DNA from: Punica granatum
Lineage: Eukaryota > Streptophyta > Magnoliopsida > Myrtales > Lythraceae
Length of the DNA stretch: 64,000 bases
NCBI RefSeq assembly: GCF_007655135.1
Contig: NC_045131.1
Location: 5,394,001-5,458,000 of the forward strand
Direction: 5' to 3'
The position numbers and the translations under genes were made by a program. The notes beneath the pieces are model-generated. The model worked only from the letters and a program-made list of their open reading frames with translations. It had not been told where the DNA came from and made no database searches. Every line of letters starts with the position of its first letter. Within the stretch, counting starts at the first letter, position 1. This document shows, piece after piece, positions 1-10,714 of the stretch.

Positions 1-789
1 GCGTGATAATGTGAAAGTATAAGTAAAAACTCTATCATAAACGAGATAACCTCTCGGAAAATTCCAATCACTTTCTCTCCAGATACATATATTCATTGAT
101 TAGTCTAAAGTCATGGTGAACTGTTTCAGCTTCATCGCGGTGATGGACTGGTGGTTCCGCCACTAATTCTCCTGGGCAGGCCTGAGGGCATCCCAGACAG
201 ACCTCGGGGACGACACAGTCATGCACTGCTGGGCATCCAGGAAGCGGGACCCTGGCCGGCCAGACCTTATCCTTATCCATGGGATCGGGCCCGATGCGAG
301 GTGGCAACTGGGTAGGTTCCTGCCCCCACTCATGCGGCGGAACAACGTCTACGCCCTACCTGGTATTCTTCGGGGACTCATACACCACCCGGCCTGGGCA
401 GTCGGAGGAATTCCAGGCCAGATATGTGGCGGTGCTCATGGACGCCCTCAATGTCTACAAGTATATTCAATAGAACCATTTTAGTTTAATTCCTTTTTCT
501 TAATTTCCCTGTCGATGAAAGGGACGATGACTGTATATGTATTTATTTAATCTTAAGCATCATAGAGTAATATGTCTGACAACGGTGATTGTACATATTT
601 CCCACTACAATGCGGAAGATGTATTTGACAATGAATGGGCAGTATAATCAGTTTACTCATTTTTCTGACAGGATGATATTAGTCGGTCTCAGGTATGGCG
701 GATTCGTGGCCTATTCCCTGGCAGCGCAGTTCCCAGAGAGGGTTGAGAGGGTGGTGATATGCATTGCTGGGTGAGCATGGAGGACAAGG

Positions 790-1092
790 TGTTACCCTAT
801 GTATGGTATAGAAGAGAAATAGAAACGAGAGGAGAGGGGGACGTTGAAACAAAGAGAGACTTTATTGATATATTCTTCTTTTTCTTATATTTTCATAATT
901 CATCATATTACATATTTATATATCTCAAGAGAAGATTCTAGTTACTCTATTAATGACATCTCCCATTTAATTCATCACTATCCAATGACCCTAGAAACTT
1001 TCACTAGTCAAAGGACTCATCATTTTCCGATGACACTAGAAACTTCTTCCATTCAAAGCATTTACCGATAAGATCAAGTTTACATGCCAACA
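790..1092 (-). repeat. 3' LTR of the Copia element
   Basis: This 303-bp LTR is nearly identical to 5228-5530. It is the 3' LTR in element orientation because the coding frame is on the minus strand. The last 13 bases of the coding frame, including the TAA stop (1080-1082), lie inside it. Confidence 0.97.
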
Positions 1093-2759
1093 TTTTCCCC
1101 CCTTAAACTTGTTCCTCCTCGAGCTTTAACTCCGAGCTGTCTCCTTAACTGCTGAAAAACTTCAGCTTTTAGGGCCTTCGTCAATATATCAGCAACTTGG
1201 TCATTTGAATTCACATGGAACAGCTCAACTTCCTTTGCCTTGACATGCTCCCTTATGAAGTGAAACCGAGTATCAATATGCTTCGAGCGCTCATGATGAA
1301 CCGGATTCTTGGCCAGAGCAATAGCTGACTTATTATCCACATAAATCTTGGTTGCGCCTTCTTGCTGCAGCTTTAGTTCTTGAAGCAATCTCTTCAGCCA
1401 AATAGCATGACAAACACAAGAGGCTGCAGCTATATATTCTGCCTCACAAGTTGATAAAGCAACAATAGCTTGCTTCTTCGATGACCAAGTAAATGCAGTA
1501 TCACCAAGATAAAACACGAACCCAGTAGTACTCTTGCGATCATCGCAGCTTCCAGCCCAGTCACTATCACTAAAGCCGATAAGTTCCATACCTCCTTTAG
1601 ATGAATACAACAGCCCATAATCAACCGTCCCTTTGACGTATCTGAGAATTCTCTTGGCCGCCTTCAAGTGGGAAGTCTTCGATGTCTCCATAAACCTGCT
1701 TACGAGACCAACTCCGAACAATATATCAGGTCGGGTGCATGTTAAATACCTTAGACAACCCACAAGACTTTTGTAATAAGTCGGGTTCACCGACTTTCCT
1801 TCTCCTTCCTTCGTTAATCTGATGCCGCACTCCACCGGTGTGTCCACGGGCAGACAGTCCTCCATCGAAAACTTCTTCAAGATCTCCTTCGCATATCTTT
1901 CTTGTGAAATAAAAACTCCATCTTCACCTTGCTGCACTTCGATGCTCAAAAAGTATCTAATTAGACCCAAGTCTGTCATCTCGAACTCTTTCTCCATGGA
2001 CTGCTTAAACTCTCGAGCCATAAAACTGCTGTTGCCCGTGAAAATCAAATCATCTACATATAAACACACCAGCAACATATCTCCACCAGAATTGACCTTC
2101 ACATATAGAGAATGCTCATACGGACATTTCACGAAGCCTTCTCGAATAAAATACGCATCAATTCTGGAATTCCAAGCTCTCGGGGCTTGTTTGAGCCCAT
2201 AAAGGGCTCTCTTCAATCTATAAACCTTTTCTGCTTGGCCTGCAACAACGAAGCTTGGTGGTTGTTCGACATATACCTCTTCTTCGAGATTCCCATTCAA
2301 AAACGCTGATTTCACATCCATCTGGTACATCTTCCATCTCCTTTGGGCTGCTAGAGAGATGAGCAACCTCACCGTTTCAAGTCGGGCTACTGGTGCAAAG
2401 ACTTCTTCGTAGTCAACCCCGTGCTTCTGCTTGTATCCCTTTACAACCAGCCTTGCTTTATGTCTCTCCACTTCTCCTTTTGCATTTCTTTTTGTCTTGA
2501 ACACCCATTTGACACCGATAGCTTTGTGTCCTCGAGGAAGTGAAGTAAGCTCCCATGTATTGTTCTTTTTTATAGCATGAATCTCTTCCTCCATTACCTT
2601 CCTCCACTTTGTCTCCTTGGAAGCTTCTTCATATGTTAGTGGATCGAATCCTGCAAAGAGGCACAAATTATTGAACTCCTCATCAAAATTGACATTGACT
2701 GCTCGACTGGAGTCATAAATCTCTTGAATGCTCTTCGTTTTCCTCACAATCGAACTGCC
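1080..2759 (-). CDS. Copia reverse transcriptase / RNase H part of the polyprotein
   Basis: This is the second half of the Copia polyprotein, in the same frame as the gag-protease-integrase part and separated from it by a single TAG at 2760-2762. It contains the RT core (KARLVVKGY, the [11 protein letters not shown] motif, the catalytic YVDD at 2049-2060) and an RNase H domain with SDSDWAG and CEAEYIAA motifs. There is no ATG near the TAG, so in this copy it could be translated only by readthrough or reinitiation. It ends within the 3' LTR. Apart from the TAG no frameshift or stop was seen, which fits the young age of the insertion. Confidence 0.93.
   Translation of the reverse strand, partial: GSSIVRKTKSIQEIYDSSRAVNVNFDEEFNNLCLFAGFDPLTYEEASKETKWRKVMEEEIHAIKKNNTWELTSLPRGHKAIGVKWVFKTKRNAKGEVERHKARLVVKGYKQKHGVDYEEVFAPVARLETVRLLISLAAQRRWKMYQMDVKSAFLNGNLEEEVYVEQPPSFVVAGQAEKVYRLKRALYGLKQAPRAWNSRIDAYFIREGFVKCPYEHSLYVKVNSGGDMLLVCLYVDDLIFTGNSSFMAREFKQSMEKEFEMTDLGLIRYFLSIEVQQGEDGVFISQERYAKEILKKFSMEDCLPVDTPVECGIRLTKEGEGKSVNPTYYKSLVGCLRYLTCTRPDILFGVGLVSRFMETSKTSHLKAAKRILRYVKGTVDYGLLYSSKGGMELIGFSDSDWAGSCDDRKSTTGFVFYLGDTAFTWSSKKQAIVALSTCEAEYIAAASCVCHAIWLKRLLQELKLQQEGATKIYVDNKSAIALAKNPVHHERSKHIDTRFHFIREHVKAKEVELFHVNSNDQVADILTKALKAEVFQQLRRQLGVKARGGTSLRGENVGM
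1093..1104 (-). other. Polypurine tract of the Copia element
   Basis: On the minus strand this reads AAGGGGGGAAAA and abuts the 3' LTR directly, as expected for the plus-strand primer of reverse transcription. Confidence 0.9.
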
Positions 2760-5201
2760 CTAACCATCACTGTCGGACTGAATTCCGACTCGATGGGGTG
2801 ATAAGGCTTCTTCAATGTCTCCTAGTGTCTCATTCTTCTGCTCATGCTCTTCATCAAGAGCAATTTGCTTCAGCTGGTCGTTGTTCTTCCAGTCCCATGT
2901 CTTCTCCTCATCGAACTTAACGTCTCTTGACATCACAATCTTGCGAGTCACGGGATTGTACAGCTTGTACTCGCTAGAATTCTCACCATAACCCAAGAAA
3001 ATGCACTTTTGACTTTTATCTTCGAGCTTTGTCCGCTTCTCTTCTTGCACCTTTGCATAAGCAACACTCCCAAAGATTCTGAGGTGATCGACTTTCGGCT
3101 TACGAGAACTCCAGGCTTCCTCCGGCGTGATGTCTCCAATGCGCTTCGTTGGAAACCTATTTAACAAATAGACAGAGCAAGCAACAGCATCTCCCCAAAA
3201 TTCTTTCGGGACATTTTTCTCCTTCAACATGCATCGAACCATATTTAGAATCGTCCTATTTTTCCTCTCTGAAACACCATTTTGTTGTGGTGTTTGAGGC
3301 ATCGTGAGCTGATGAACAATCCCGTTTTCCCTGCAAAAATTCTCGAACTCCAGCGATGTATATTCGCCTCCTCGATCGGTCCGCAAGCATGTTATTTGGC
3401 AGCCACTTTGCTTTTCCACCAGACTTTTGAACTCTTTAAATCTGGTGAAAACTTCTTTCTTCTCCTTCAGCATATAGACCCATGTTTTTCCACTATAATC
3501 ATCAGTAAACGTCAAAATATATCGATTTCCACCGATGGAGATGGGTTTGATGGGTCCGCAAACATCTGAATGCACCAGCTCGAGATGCAAAGATGCTCTT
3601 CTCGACTTATACTTCTGGAAAGGTTTCCTCTGCTGCTTTCCAATGACACAAACCTCACACAGATTGCGTGGGGCTTCGATCTTCGGCAGTCCCATCACCA
3701 TGTTTTTCTTCTCGAGCAGCTTCAACGCCTCAAAATTCAAATGCCCATAACGAAGATGCCAAAGAGTCGAGGCGTCCAGAGTTGTCACCTTGAGACAGTT
3801 TGCCTCATTAACACTTAACTTCAGCGGAAACATCCTATTCTTGGTCATGCTCACATGAGTAATGAGCTTGTCGTTCTTATCCCGAATGCTAAGAGCCGAA
3901 TCCTTCATGTTTATATCGTAGCCTCTTTCCAGCAACTGGCCAATACTCAACAGATTACTTTTAATGTCGGGAACGTAATAAACATCAGAGATGCAAAGCT
4001 GCTTCCCATTGTTGAGTTCGAAAATTACATCACCTTTTCCTTCAATCGGCCTCTTCGAGAGATCACCAAAAGTGACGTTACCCAACCGCCTTTTGTCAAG
4101 TTTGGCAAAAAATTCCTTTCTTCCACACATGTGATTGGAGGCTCCCGTGTCTAGAAACCACGTGACTGATTGAAGTGGTTCTGGCTCATTATACGACATC
4201 AACAACACTGGCCCTTCATCATCTTCTTCTTTGTCGACAAGATTCGCTTTCTCTCCTCCGTTGTTGGTGTTATACCAGCAGTCATAAGAGTAATGGCCGA
4301 ATTTCTTACAAACATAACACTGGATTTTAGATTTGTTGTACCTTCCTCCAGTGTTTCTATCGCGTCCTCGACCTCGGCCTCGGCCTCGAACACCACCTCT
4401 TCCACGGCCATACCCTTTCTGATCACGATCGTCTCCATCACCGTGGATGCTGGTTTGATCACCAAAGTTAGAACCTCGACCGCCTTGGCTTCGGGCTCCG
4501 CCTCTTCCTCTTCCTCGTTGATGACCTCCTCTCGAAGATTCAGTCTTGAGGGAGAGTTTTGTCTGCAGCGCTTGCTCCAGAGTATTCTTCTCTCCTTTCT
4601 TCTTTTGTATTCTATCTTCATATACTTGCAGGGATCCCAAGAGTTCATCGACTGTCATCGCCTCCAGATCTTTAGATTCTTCAATTGCCACAGCTACATG
4701 ATCGAACTTTGGGTCTAGAGAACGCAAGATTTTCTCTACAACCCGAACATCCTTCAACTCCTCACCATTTCTTCTCATCTGATGCACAATGGAAATCACT
4801 AGGGAAAAATAATCCGAGATCGTCTCTGAATTCCCTTGCTGTAGTGCTTCAAACTGAGCTCGCAGGGACTGCAAGCGAATCTTCCTCACTTTATCGACTC
4901 CGACATATGCTTTCTTTAATATCTCCCAAGCCTCTTTCAACGTCTTTGCTGGAGCAATTAACTCGAACGTGGCTTCATCGACTCCCTGATAAATGGTGAA
5001 CAACGCCTTCTTCTCTCTTTTCTTTAATTGCTTAAGCTTCTTCTCATCCTCCTCGTCCGTATCTGATTCTGCATAGCCATTCTCCACAAGGTCCCACACA
5101 TCGAGAGAACCCAAAAGGGCCTCCATTTGGATACTCCACATCCCATAGTTGTCTTTGGTTAATCTAGGCACCTGTGATTGAGAAGAACTGGTCGAAGCCA
5201 T
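2760..5201 (-). CDS. Copia gag-protease-integrase part of the polyprotein
   Basis: This 813-codon frame starts at an ATG 10 bp after the primer-binding site. Visible domains in order: a gag region with the LTKDNYGMW start and UBN2-like helices (about 10-200); an RG-rich linker (223-290); a CCHC zinc knuckle with C295, C298, H303, C308; the protease motif DTGAS (351-355); a GAG-pre-integrase HHCC zinc site with H482, H487, C515, C518; and the integrase catalytic D545, D609, E645, with 35 residues between the last two. The C-terminal integrase extension carries the LRIFGSVAY and FLGYGE motifs. The frame ends in TAG at the integrase/RT linker where Copia elements normally read on. Confidence 0.95.
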   Translation of the reverse strand: MASTSSSQSQVPRLTKDNYGMWSIQMEALLGSLDVWDLVENGYAESDTDEEDEKKLKQLKKREKKALFTIYQGVDEATFELIAPAKTLKEAWEILKKAYVGVDKVRKIRLQSLRAQFEALQQGNSETISDYFSLVISIVHQMRRNGEELKDVRVVEKILRSLDPKFDHVAVAIEESKDLEAMTVDELLGSLQVYEDRIQKKKGEKNTLEQALQTKLSLKTESSRGGHQRGRGRGGARSQGGRGSNFGDQTSIHGDGDDRDQKGYGRGRGGVRGRGRGRGRDRNTGGRYNKSKIQCYVCKKFGHYSYDCWYNTNNGGEKANLVDKEEDDEGPVLLMSYNEPEPLQSVTWFLDTGASNHMCGRKEFFAKLDKRRLGNVTFGDLSKRPIEGKGDVIFELNNGKQLCISDVYYVPDIKSNLLSIGQLLERGYDINMKDSALSIRDKNDKLITHVSMTKNRMFPLKLSVNEANCLKVTTLDASTLWHLRYGHLNFEALKLLEKKNMVMGLPKIEAPRNLCEVCVIGKQQRKPFQKYKSRRASLHLELVHSDVCGPIKPISIGGNRYILTFTDDYSGKTWVYMLKEKKEVFTRFKEFKSLVEKQSGCQITCLRTDRGGEYTSLEFENFCRENGIVHQLTMPQTPQQNGVSERKNRTILNMVRCMLKEKNVPKEFWGDAVACSVYLLNRFPTKRIGDITPEEAWSSRKPKVDHLRIFGSVAYAKVQEEKRTKLEDKSQKCIFLGYGENSSEYKLYNPVTRKIVMSRDVKFDEEKTWDWKNNDQLKQIALDEEHEQKNETLGDIEEALSPHRVGIQSDSDG

Positions 5202-5210
5202 TGTTGTTTT

Positions 5211-5223
5211 GGCTCTGATACCA
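5211..5223 (-). other. Primer-binding site for initiator tRNA-Met
   Basis: The minus strand reads TGGTATCAGAGCC a few bases inside the 5' LTR. This is the standard plant Copia site complementary to the 3' end of initiator tRNA-Met. Confidence 0.95.
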
Positions 5224-5227
5224 ATTT

Positions 5228-5530
5228 TGTTACCCTATGTATGGTATAGAAGAGAAATAGAAACGAGAGGAGAGGGGGACGTTGAAACAAAGAGAGACTT
5301 TATTGATATATTCTTCTTTTTCTTATATTTTCATAATTCATCATATTACATATTTATATATCTCAAGAGAAGATTCTAGTTACTCTATTAATGACATCTC
5401 CCATTTAATTCATCACTATCCAATGACCCTAGAAACTTTCACTAGTCAAAGGATTCATCATTTTCCGATGACACTAGAAACTTCTTCCATTCAAAGCATT
5501 TACCGATAAGATCAAGTTTACATGCCAACA
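5228..5530 (-). repeat. 5' LTR of the Copia element
   Basis: This 303-bp LTR matches 790-1092 at all but one position. It would hold the element's promoter. It is followed by the CAAGG target duplication at 5531-5535. Confidence 0.97.
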
Positions 5531-6327
5531 CAAGGACGTGGCCGAGGGGCTTTTCAAGGTTGGTAGTCTAGAGGAGGCGGTCCAGCTGCTCTTCCCAATG
5601 CCGCAGAAGAAGATGAAGGATATAATCGAAGCTGATGATCCACAGGCCCCCTAAGGCCGCCATACCCATACCTTCTTGCATCATCCAGGAATTCGTCGAT
5701 GTAAGTATCTATGGGATCGGCCGCTCTGAACCAATTCATGTTCATGACGGGATAACGATTTACCTACACAATTCGGGCAGGAAATTATCACAAAGAACAT
5801 GAAGGAAAGGACAGAGCTGATCCATGCTTTCTATGAGAACCGAACTCAGTCCGATCTTCCTAGGATCACCCGGGTAAGGCCTACTTCCTTATGGAACTTT
5901 GGAAATTTTCGGACATGACGGACTGACGGTGCTGCTGCTGTGATGAGTTTGTCAATAAGCCAGTCTTTGTTCGATGCAGCCAACACCGATAATATGGGGG
6001 GAGTATGATCAAATCTTCCCAATTGAATTGGCTCACAGGCTAAAGAGGTATGATGAAATGGACCCTTTTGAAGTACTGGCTCACGCAGCCTATTCAAGTC
6101 GACCCTTTTGGTTTTCCATCGAGTAAGCCGAGAAAGAGATCAAGATGGTAATGTTAATATGCAGGCACTTGGGAGGGAATGAACGAGTAGAGCTGGTGAT
6201 CATAAAGGACGCAGGGCACGTACCTCAGGGGGAGAAGCCGCTAGAACAGCACCAGAAAGCTTTCCTCACCGATAGCCTTCCCCGTCCGGATCAAGAAAAA
6301 CAGAGCAACAGCCTGAAGACGGAATAA

Positions 6328-6916
6328 GATGTCTCTGTTCTGTTCCTTACCTCAGATTGTGATATCTTTCATCGGTATAAAGTTCTTTGAGTGTTGATTC
6401 TTTACAGCCTTCATGAAAAAGCTAGACGTATTCGTTTGTGTCGAAGGTGGAGATAGTTTGGAATTGGACAGATACAGTTTGATATATAGAAGGCTTAAAT
6501 GAATAACAGGACCAAATCAGAACACTAGCGTTACAAGATCCCGTCCCCGTTCAAATGAATGCTCGAGCGCATGACCCCATAAGATCCACGAGCCGAATTC
6601 TGGTTACACACTTACACGTATATCTATATTCCGATTACATACGTGCTGACGTATAATACATATATACACATTTAACATGGCTAGGGAAAAGTTCATGATC
6701 CGTGATTTCATCTTCTTCCTCACTTTGTATTACTTCACATGACCTCAACAGCACTCCATCAATAACTCCATTAAATCGATGTACTAGCTCGTCGCATATG
6801 GCTTCTCCATATAAAAGAACACATTACCACTGCTCTTTCCTCTCAACTAAAAAAAAATACACCAGAACACGTTCGAAAAATCAATACTGAACTCGAGTAT
6901 ATCTCTATAATAAGAT
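6328..6916. other. Spacer with a TATA box
   Basis: This stretch separates the dead hydrolase from the small gene at 6917. A good TATAAAA sits at 6810-6816, about 107 bp before that gene's ATG. No other coding or repeat signal was seen. Confidence 0.6.
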
Positions 6917-7234
6917 ATGTCAATTGACGCTCTTGCAATGGCAGGCGTCGACTGCGTGAGATGCAGCATTGACTTTGAAGCCTGGGAGCACTTCGGCCTG
7001 TCGCAGCCACCCCCTTCGTATCTATTGCTAGACATCGACGATGATGATCTGTTGATCAAAGTTGTTGATCGCAGGGTGAAGAAGGAGAACGCAGGAGTAG
7101 TGAGTGTGATCTTCTCCGAACAAGAGCAGTGGAAGATGGAATCACAAAAGCGAGCCGAGAATCTGCAACAATGGTCAAACTGCGACGCAGCTCAAGTCAA
7201 CAAGACCGCCGTCGCAGACCCGAAGAAGAGATGA
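6917..7234 (+). CDS. Small uncharacterised protein, 105 aa
   Basis: This is a single-exon frame from ATG at 6917 to TGA at 7232. It begins MSIDALAMAGVDCVRC and has a proline-rich turn (QPPPSYLLLD) and an acidic run (DIDDDDLL), with no signal peptide or membrane segment. A TATAAAA box at 6810-6816 would give a short untranslated leader, which supports a real small gene over a chance frame. The MAMAGxD start followed by an acidic, PPP-containing middle resembles small plant-specific proteins of unknown function, but I cannot name the family. It lies on the same strand between the two hydrolase copies and shows no sign of belonging to the retrotransposon. Function is unknown. Confidence 0.55.
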   Translation: MSIDALAMAGVDCVRCSIDFEAWEHFGLSQPPPSYLLLDIDDDDLLIKVVDRRVKKENAGVVSVIFSEQEQWKMESQKRAENLQQWSNCDAAQVNKTAVADPKKR

Positions 7235-8631
7235 CAGTATGTTGTGGACCCTATATGTGGTCTGGTGTTGTGAGATGGCTATGTTTCCAGGACGAGAAAC
7301 GTCATTCGACGATTTCCAGGTCCTTATTATGTTAGTTAGTTGTTCGAAAATTAAGCGCTTAAAAAGCGTGAATATAATTTTGGATTTCAGCGATGTTACA
7401 AACCACACTTGCATAGTAAGATTGTGCTGTATGCATATATACATACGTAAACCAAAAATTAACAAGTCTATCGCGGAGTTGGTCTTGAGGAGCAACGTCA
7501 GTCAATGTTGGTGACATTCGTATTGGCATATCGCCAATGGATGTGACTACTTTATATCATAAATAATACCATGATCATCCAGCTAAGATGAAATTGTATG
7601 AAATACTTACTGAATAATCAGATTTGTAGATCTGTCACACTGTGGATCTAAATCATGGACTCCAAGTATGCTAAAACTATGGTAAAAATTAATTTTGATC
7701 TAAAACTGAGATTAAATCATAAAAAAAGGGGTCATTTCTTGTTGTTCTTGATATTATTAGTCTTGCAGACTCAAACAAATCTGTCCATACGAACGCTAAT
7801 TCTTTTGTATCTAGCAGTAGTTGGATACGAAAAATGTGATTTCAACTACGCGAGCGAGCGATGAAATGGCTCCAAAAAGAAATGTGCAAAAATCAGCTTT
7901 AGTTAATCATTCAACATAAACAAGTATTAGTTAGAGAACCTCTCGGTAGGCCGAACTTCGTATAATAATAGACTGGGAAGTCAAATAATTAAAATTTAGT
8001 TAAAGGGTTGGTGATGGTGTTAGGTTCGTGGGTGGTCACATGTTCAAATCACAGATCAAACTCTAGACTGATGCTTTTGCCGGCCAGAGACTCTAAACAA
8101 CATCGGGAAAGAGTATAATATCGTAATTTTATTAGTCGATTTTTAAATTCTTTTAGATGTTATATAGTCCTGCACAGAGAAAAATACATATACTATCTTC
8201 AGTTTAGTTGAATTTTTTTTCCAGTAATATTATATATAATTTTGATAAATCCACATTCAGAAACACCAAGCTGTATTACATGTAATGAGACCAATGGGAA
8301 TTGGAGACGAATAATATATATATATATATATATATATACGGAAAAATTCACAAAAAGGAAAACGAGCTAGGAAAAGGTGTGATATACAGTGGAATATAAT
8401 ATCGTCATCGTATATATTAATAGAATATATCTTTTAAAATCATTGAAGGAGATTATTGACCCTTCCCCACCCACCTCGCCCGTCGAGGTGGACTCTTATG
8501 TCTGTTAGTTAAGAGCCTTCTTCAACCTTCATAGCAGCTCTCGCCTCATCAAATTTCTGTATCAGCGACAAGACGATCTCTGAAAATTCCGAGCGATTTT
8601 TCCTCGGATTGGATTCAACTAATCTAAAATC
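7235..8631. other. Intergenic, AT-rich, with a (TA)n tract
   Basis: No gene is supported here. There is a TA dinucleotide run at about 8311-8338 and a short GC-rich palindrome near 8471-8491 (CCACCTCG / CGAGGTGG), about 140 bp upstream of the intact hydrolase ATG. Confidence 0.6.
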
Positions 8632-10161
8632 ATGGTGAAATGTTTCAGCTTCATCGCGGCGATAGACTGGCTGTTCCGCCGCTCGTTCTCCCGGGCGGGC
8701 CTAAGGGCGGGCAAGACAGACCTCGGGGACGGCACTGTCATGCACTGCTGGGCCCCCAAGAAGCCGGACCCCGCCCGGCCGGACCTTGTCCTGATCCACG
8801 GGGTCGGGTCCAATGCAATCTGGCAGTGGAACGATTTCCTGCATCTGTTTGTGTCACGGTACAACGTATACGTGCCCGACCTGGTATTCTTTGGGGATTC
8901 GTACACGACCCGGCCTGACCGGTCCGAGGAGTTCCAGGCCAGGTGTGTGGCGGCGCTCATGGACGTCCTAGGGGTCTCCAGGTATATTCCATAGCACCAT
9001 TTCAATCTGATGCCTTTAATTTATCAGTCGACGAAAGGGATGTTGATTACATATATTCCTATATTTCATGGACGGGCTGAATGGTACGTCTACTAATAAT
9101 GGTTATGAACTTATGTATATTTCCGGCTACATTGCGAAAGACACGTTTGACAATTAGGATCGGATGTTAGCTTAAACATTACACGATGAAATAATCATTT
9201 GATTCATTTTTCCAACAGGATGAGCGTAGCAGGGTTGAGCTATGGCGGATTTGTGGCTTACTCCCTAGGGGTGCAGTTCCCAGAGAGGGTCGAGAGGTTG
9301 GCATTGTTGGGCTCTGGGGTTAGCATGGAGGAGAAGGACATGGCCGAGGGACTTTTCAAGGTCGGGAGCGTGGAGGAGGCGGTCGACCTGCTCTTCCCAA
9401 CGTCACAGGAGAAGGTGAAGGATATGATGAAGCTGGCCTTCCACAAGCCCCCAAAGGCCATGCCTTCTTGCTTCGTGCAGGATTTCATCGATGTAAGTAT
9501 CTGCATAGAATAAACCATTTCAAAAAAATTTCATGTCCGTGATGGAATAATGATCTCCATTCACAATTCTTTGGGGCAGGAAATTTTCTCCGAGAACATT
9601 AAGGAAAGAACAGAGCTGGTCCATGCTTTACACAAGAATCGAACTCTGTCTAATCTCCCTAAGATCACCCAGGTTAGGCCTTCTTCCTTATGAAACTTCA
9701 GAATTCTACTGTGAAAAACTGAAACGAAGACGTAAGATGATGTTACGCTTATCGATCACTAGTGTGAAGAGTTCGGCATTAAGTCATTCGTGGTTTGTTG
9801 TTTGCTGCAGCCGACACTGATAATATGGGGGGAGTATGACCAAATCTTCCCAATTCAACTGGCTCACAGGCTAAAGAGGTACCATCAACCGAACTATTTT
9901 CAAGTATTAATTCACGTTACCTACTCGAGACCTTTCGGTTTTTAACTGAGTAAACCATGAAAGATATCAAGTTGGCATATGTTAATTTGCAGGCATCTGG
10001 AAGGGAATGAACAGGTAGAGATGATCATCGTAAAGGACGCAGGGCACGCACTTACCATGGAGAAGCTGAAAGATATTAGGAATCACCTAAAAGCTTTCCT
10101 TGTTGATAGCCTTCCCCGACCGAATCAAGAAAAACAGAGCACCGTCCTGAAGGCAGACTAA
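8632..10161 (+). CDS. Alpha/beta-hydrolase, tandem copy 2 (intact, 317 aa)
   Basis: Five exons give an unbroken 317-aa protein: 8632-8981, 9219-9492, 9580-9672, 9811-9878 and 9993-10161, all with GT-AG borders. The alpha/beta-hydrolase fold features are clear: the oxyanion HG at 56-57 in LVLIHGVGS, nucleophile Ser124 in GLSYGG, acid Asp249 in GEYDQIFP and His280 in DAGHA. The N-terminus (MVKCFSFIAAIDW...) and the DLGDGTVMHCW segment match a plant family loosely annotated as ABHD6-like or meta-cleavage-product-hydrolase-like. Its natural substrate is not known to me. It has no clear transit peptide or membrane anchor. It is the surviving member of a tandem pair whose partner at 113-6327 is dead. 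Confidence 0.9.
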
Positions 10162-10714
10162 ACAGGTCTCTGTTGCTTTGCCAACTTCAGCTTCCTCAGC
10201 CTCAGAATTGTACTACTTTTATCAAGTGATGATTCTTTACAGCTTTCATGAGAAAGCTAGCCTTGTTCATTTGTCTCATATATCACCGTCGCATTCAGAA
10301 CATTGCGGTTGACAGTCTAAGGAATGGATGAATGCAATTATTATCTAATTATTTCGGTGGTGAATATAGTTCAAAATTCGATGAATATAAGGGTAAAATC
10401 AATAACAGAACCAAATTGAAACATTAGTGTTACAAGATTCTGTCCCCCTTGAAATGAATGGCTCGCCAGACAAATATTGCCCAAGAAGCTGACTCCTGTA
10501 GGCGCACCTGCGTAATGGCATGCTCTTACACGAGTTCCCTCGAATTCTTACTCACAGACCTTGAGGTTGAAATGATTCCTTGACATATGGCTCTCGACCG
10601 GACAGGGAGATCTAACTTGACAGAGTGAAGCATAAAGCAATTCGATCCTGTGCAGGGGAACAGCTACTCAACATCTTCGATGCCTCAGCTTCAGATTCTA
10701 GGCCCTGTCGTTAT
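10162..10714. other. Convergent spacer
   Basis: This is the 3' region between the hydrolase (plus) and the membrane-protein gene (minus). It should hold both 3' UTRs. No further feature was seen. Confidence 0.5.

Larger units (their letters stand above)
790..5530 (-). mobile_element. Full-length Ty1/Copia LTR retrotransposon
   Basis: The element is complete: two 303-bp LTRs that start TG and end CA, a 5-bp target duplication CAAGG on each side (785-789 and 5531-5535), a primer-binding site, a polypurine tract and one long reading frame on the minus strand. Domain order is gag, zinc knuckle, protease, integrase, reverse transcriptase, RNase H. Integrase before RT is the Copia (Pseudoviridae-type) order. 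The LTRs differ at one position (C at 1016 versus T at 5454), so the insertion is young. The only coding defect found is one in-frame TAG at 2760-2762. It sits in exon 2 of a hydrolase pseudogene, in antisense orientation. Confidence 0.97.
113..6327 (+). pseudogene. Decayed alpha/beta-hydrolase gene, tandem copy 1, split by a Copia element
   Basis: This is a tandem duplicate of the intact hydrolase at 8632-10161 and keeps the same five-exon layout: about 113-460, 672-789 plus 5531-5700, 5781-5873, 5980-6047 and 6165-6327. Several lesions are visible. Exon 1 has TAA at 164-166 where the intact copy has a sense codon (codon 18). A 2-bp deletion near 350 shifts the frame just before the conserved VFFGDSYTTRP segment. 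The nucleophile motif GLSYGG of the intact copy reads GLRYGG here (about 692-709), so the catalytic serine is arginine. Further small indels flank the insertion. A 4.74 kb LTR retrotransposon interrupts exon 2 at 789/5531. The C-terminal DAGHV histidine motif is still readable. No functional enzyme can be made. Whether the gene died before or after the insertion cannot be read from the sequence. Confidence 0.9.

Noticed and set aside
4170..4718. Plus-strand open frame of about 180 codons
   Set aside because: It is antisense to the RG-rich gag region of the Copia element; its Ser/Thr/Ala-rich composition is a mirror of that coding strand.
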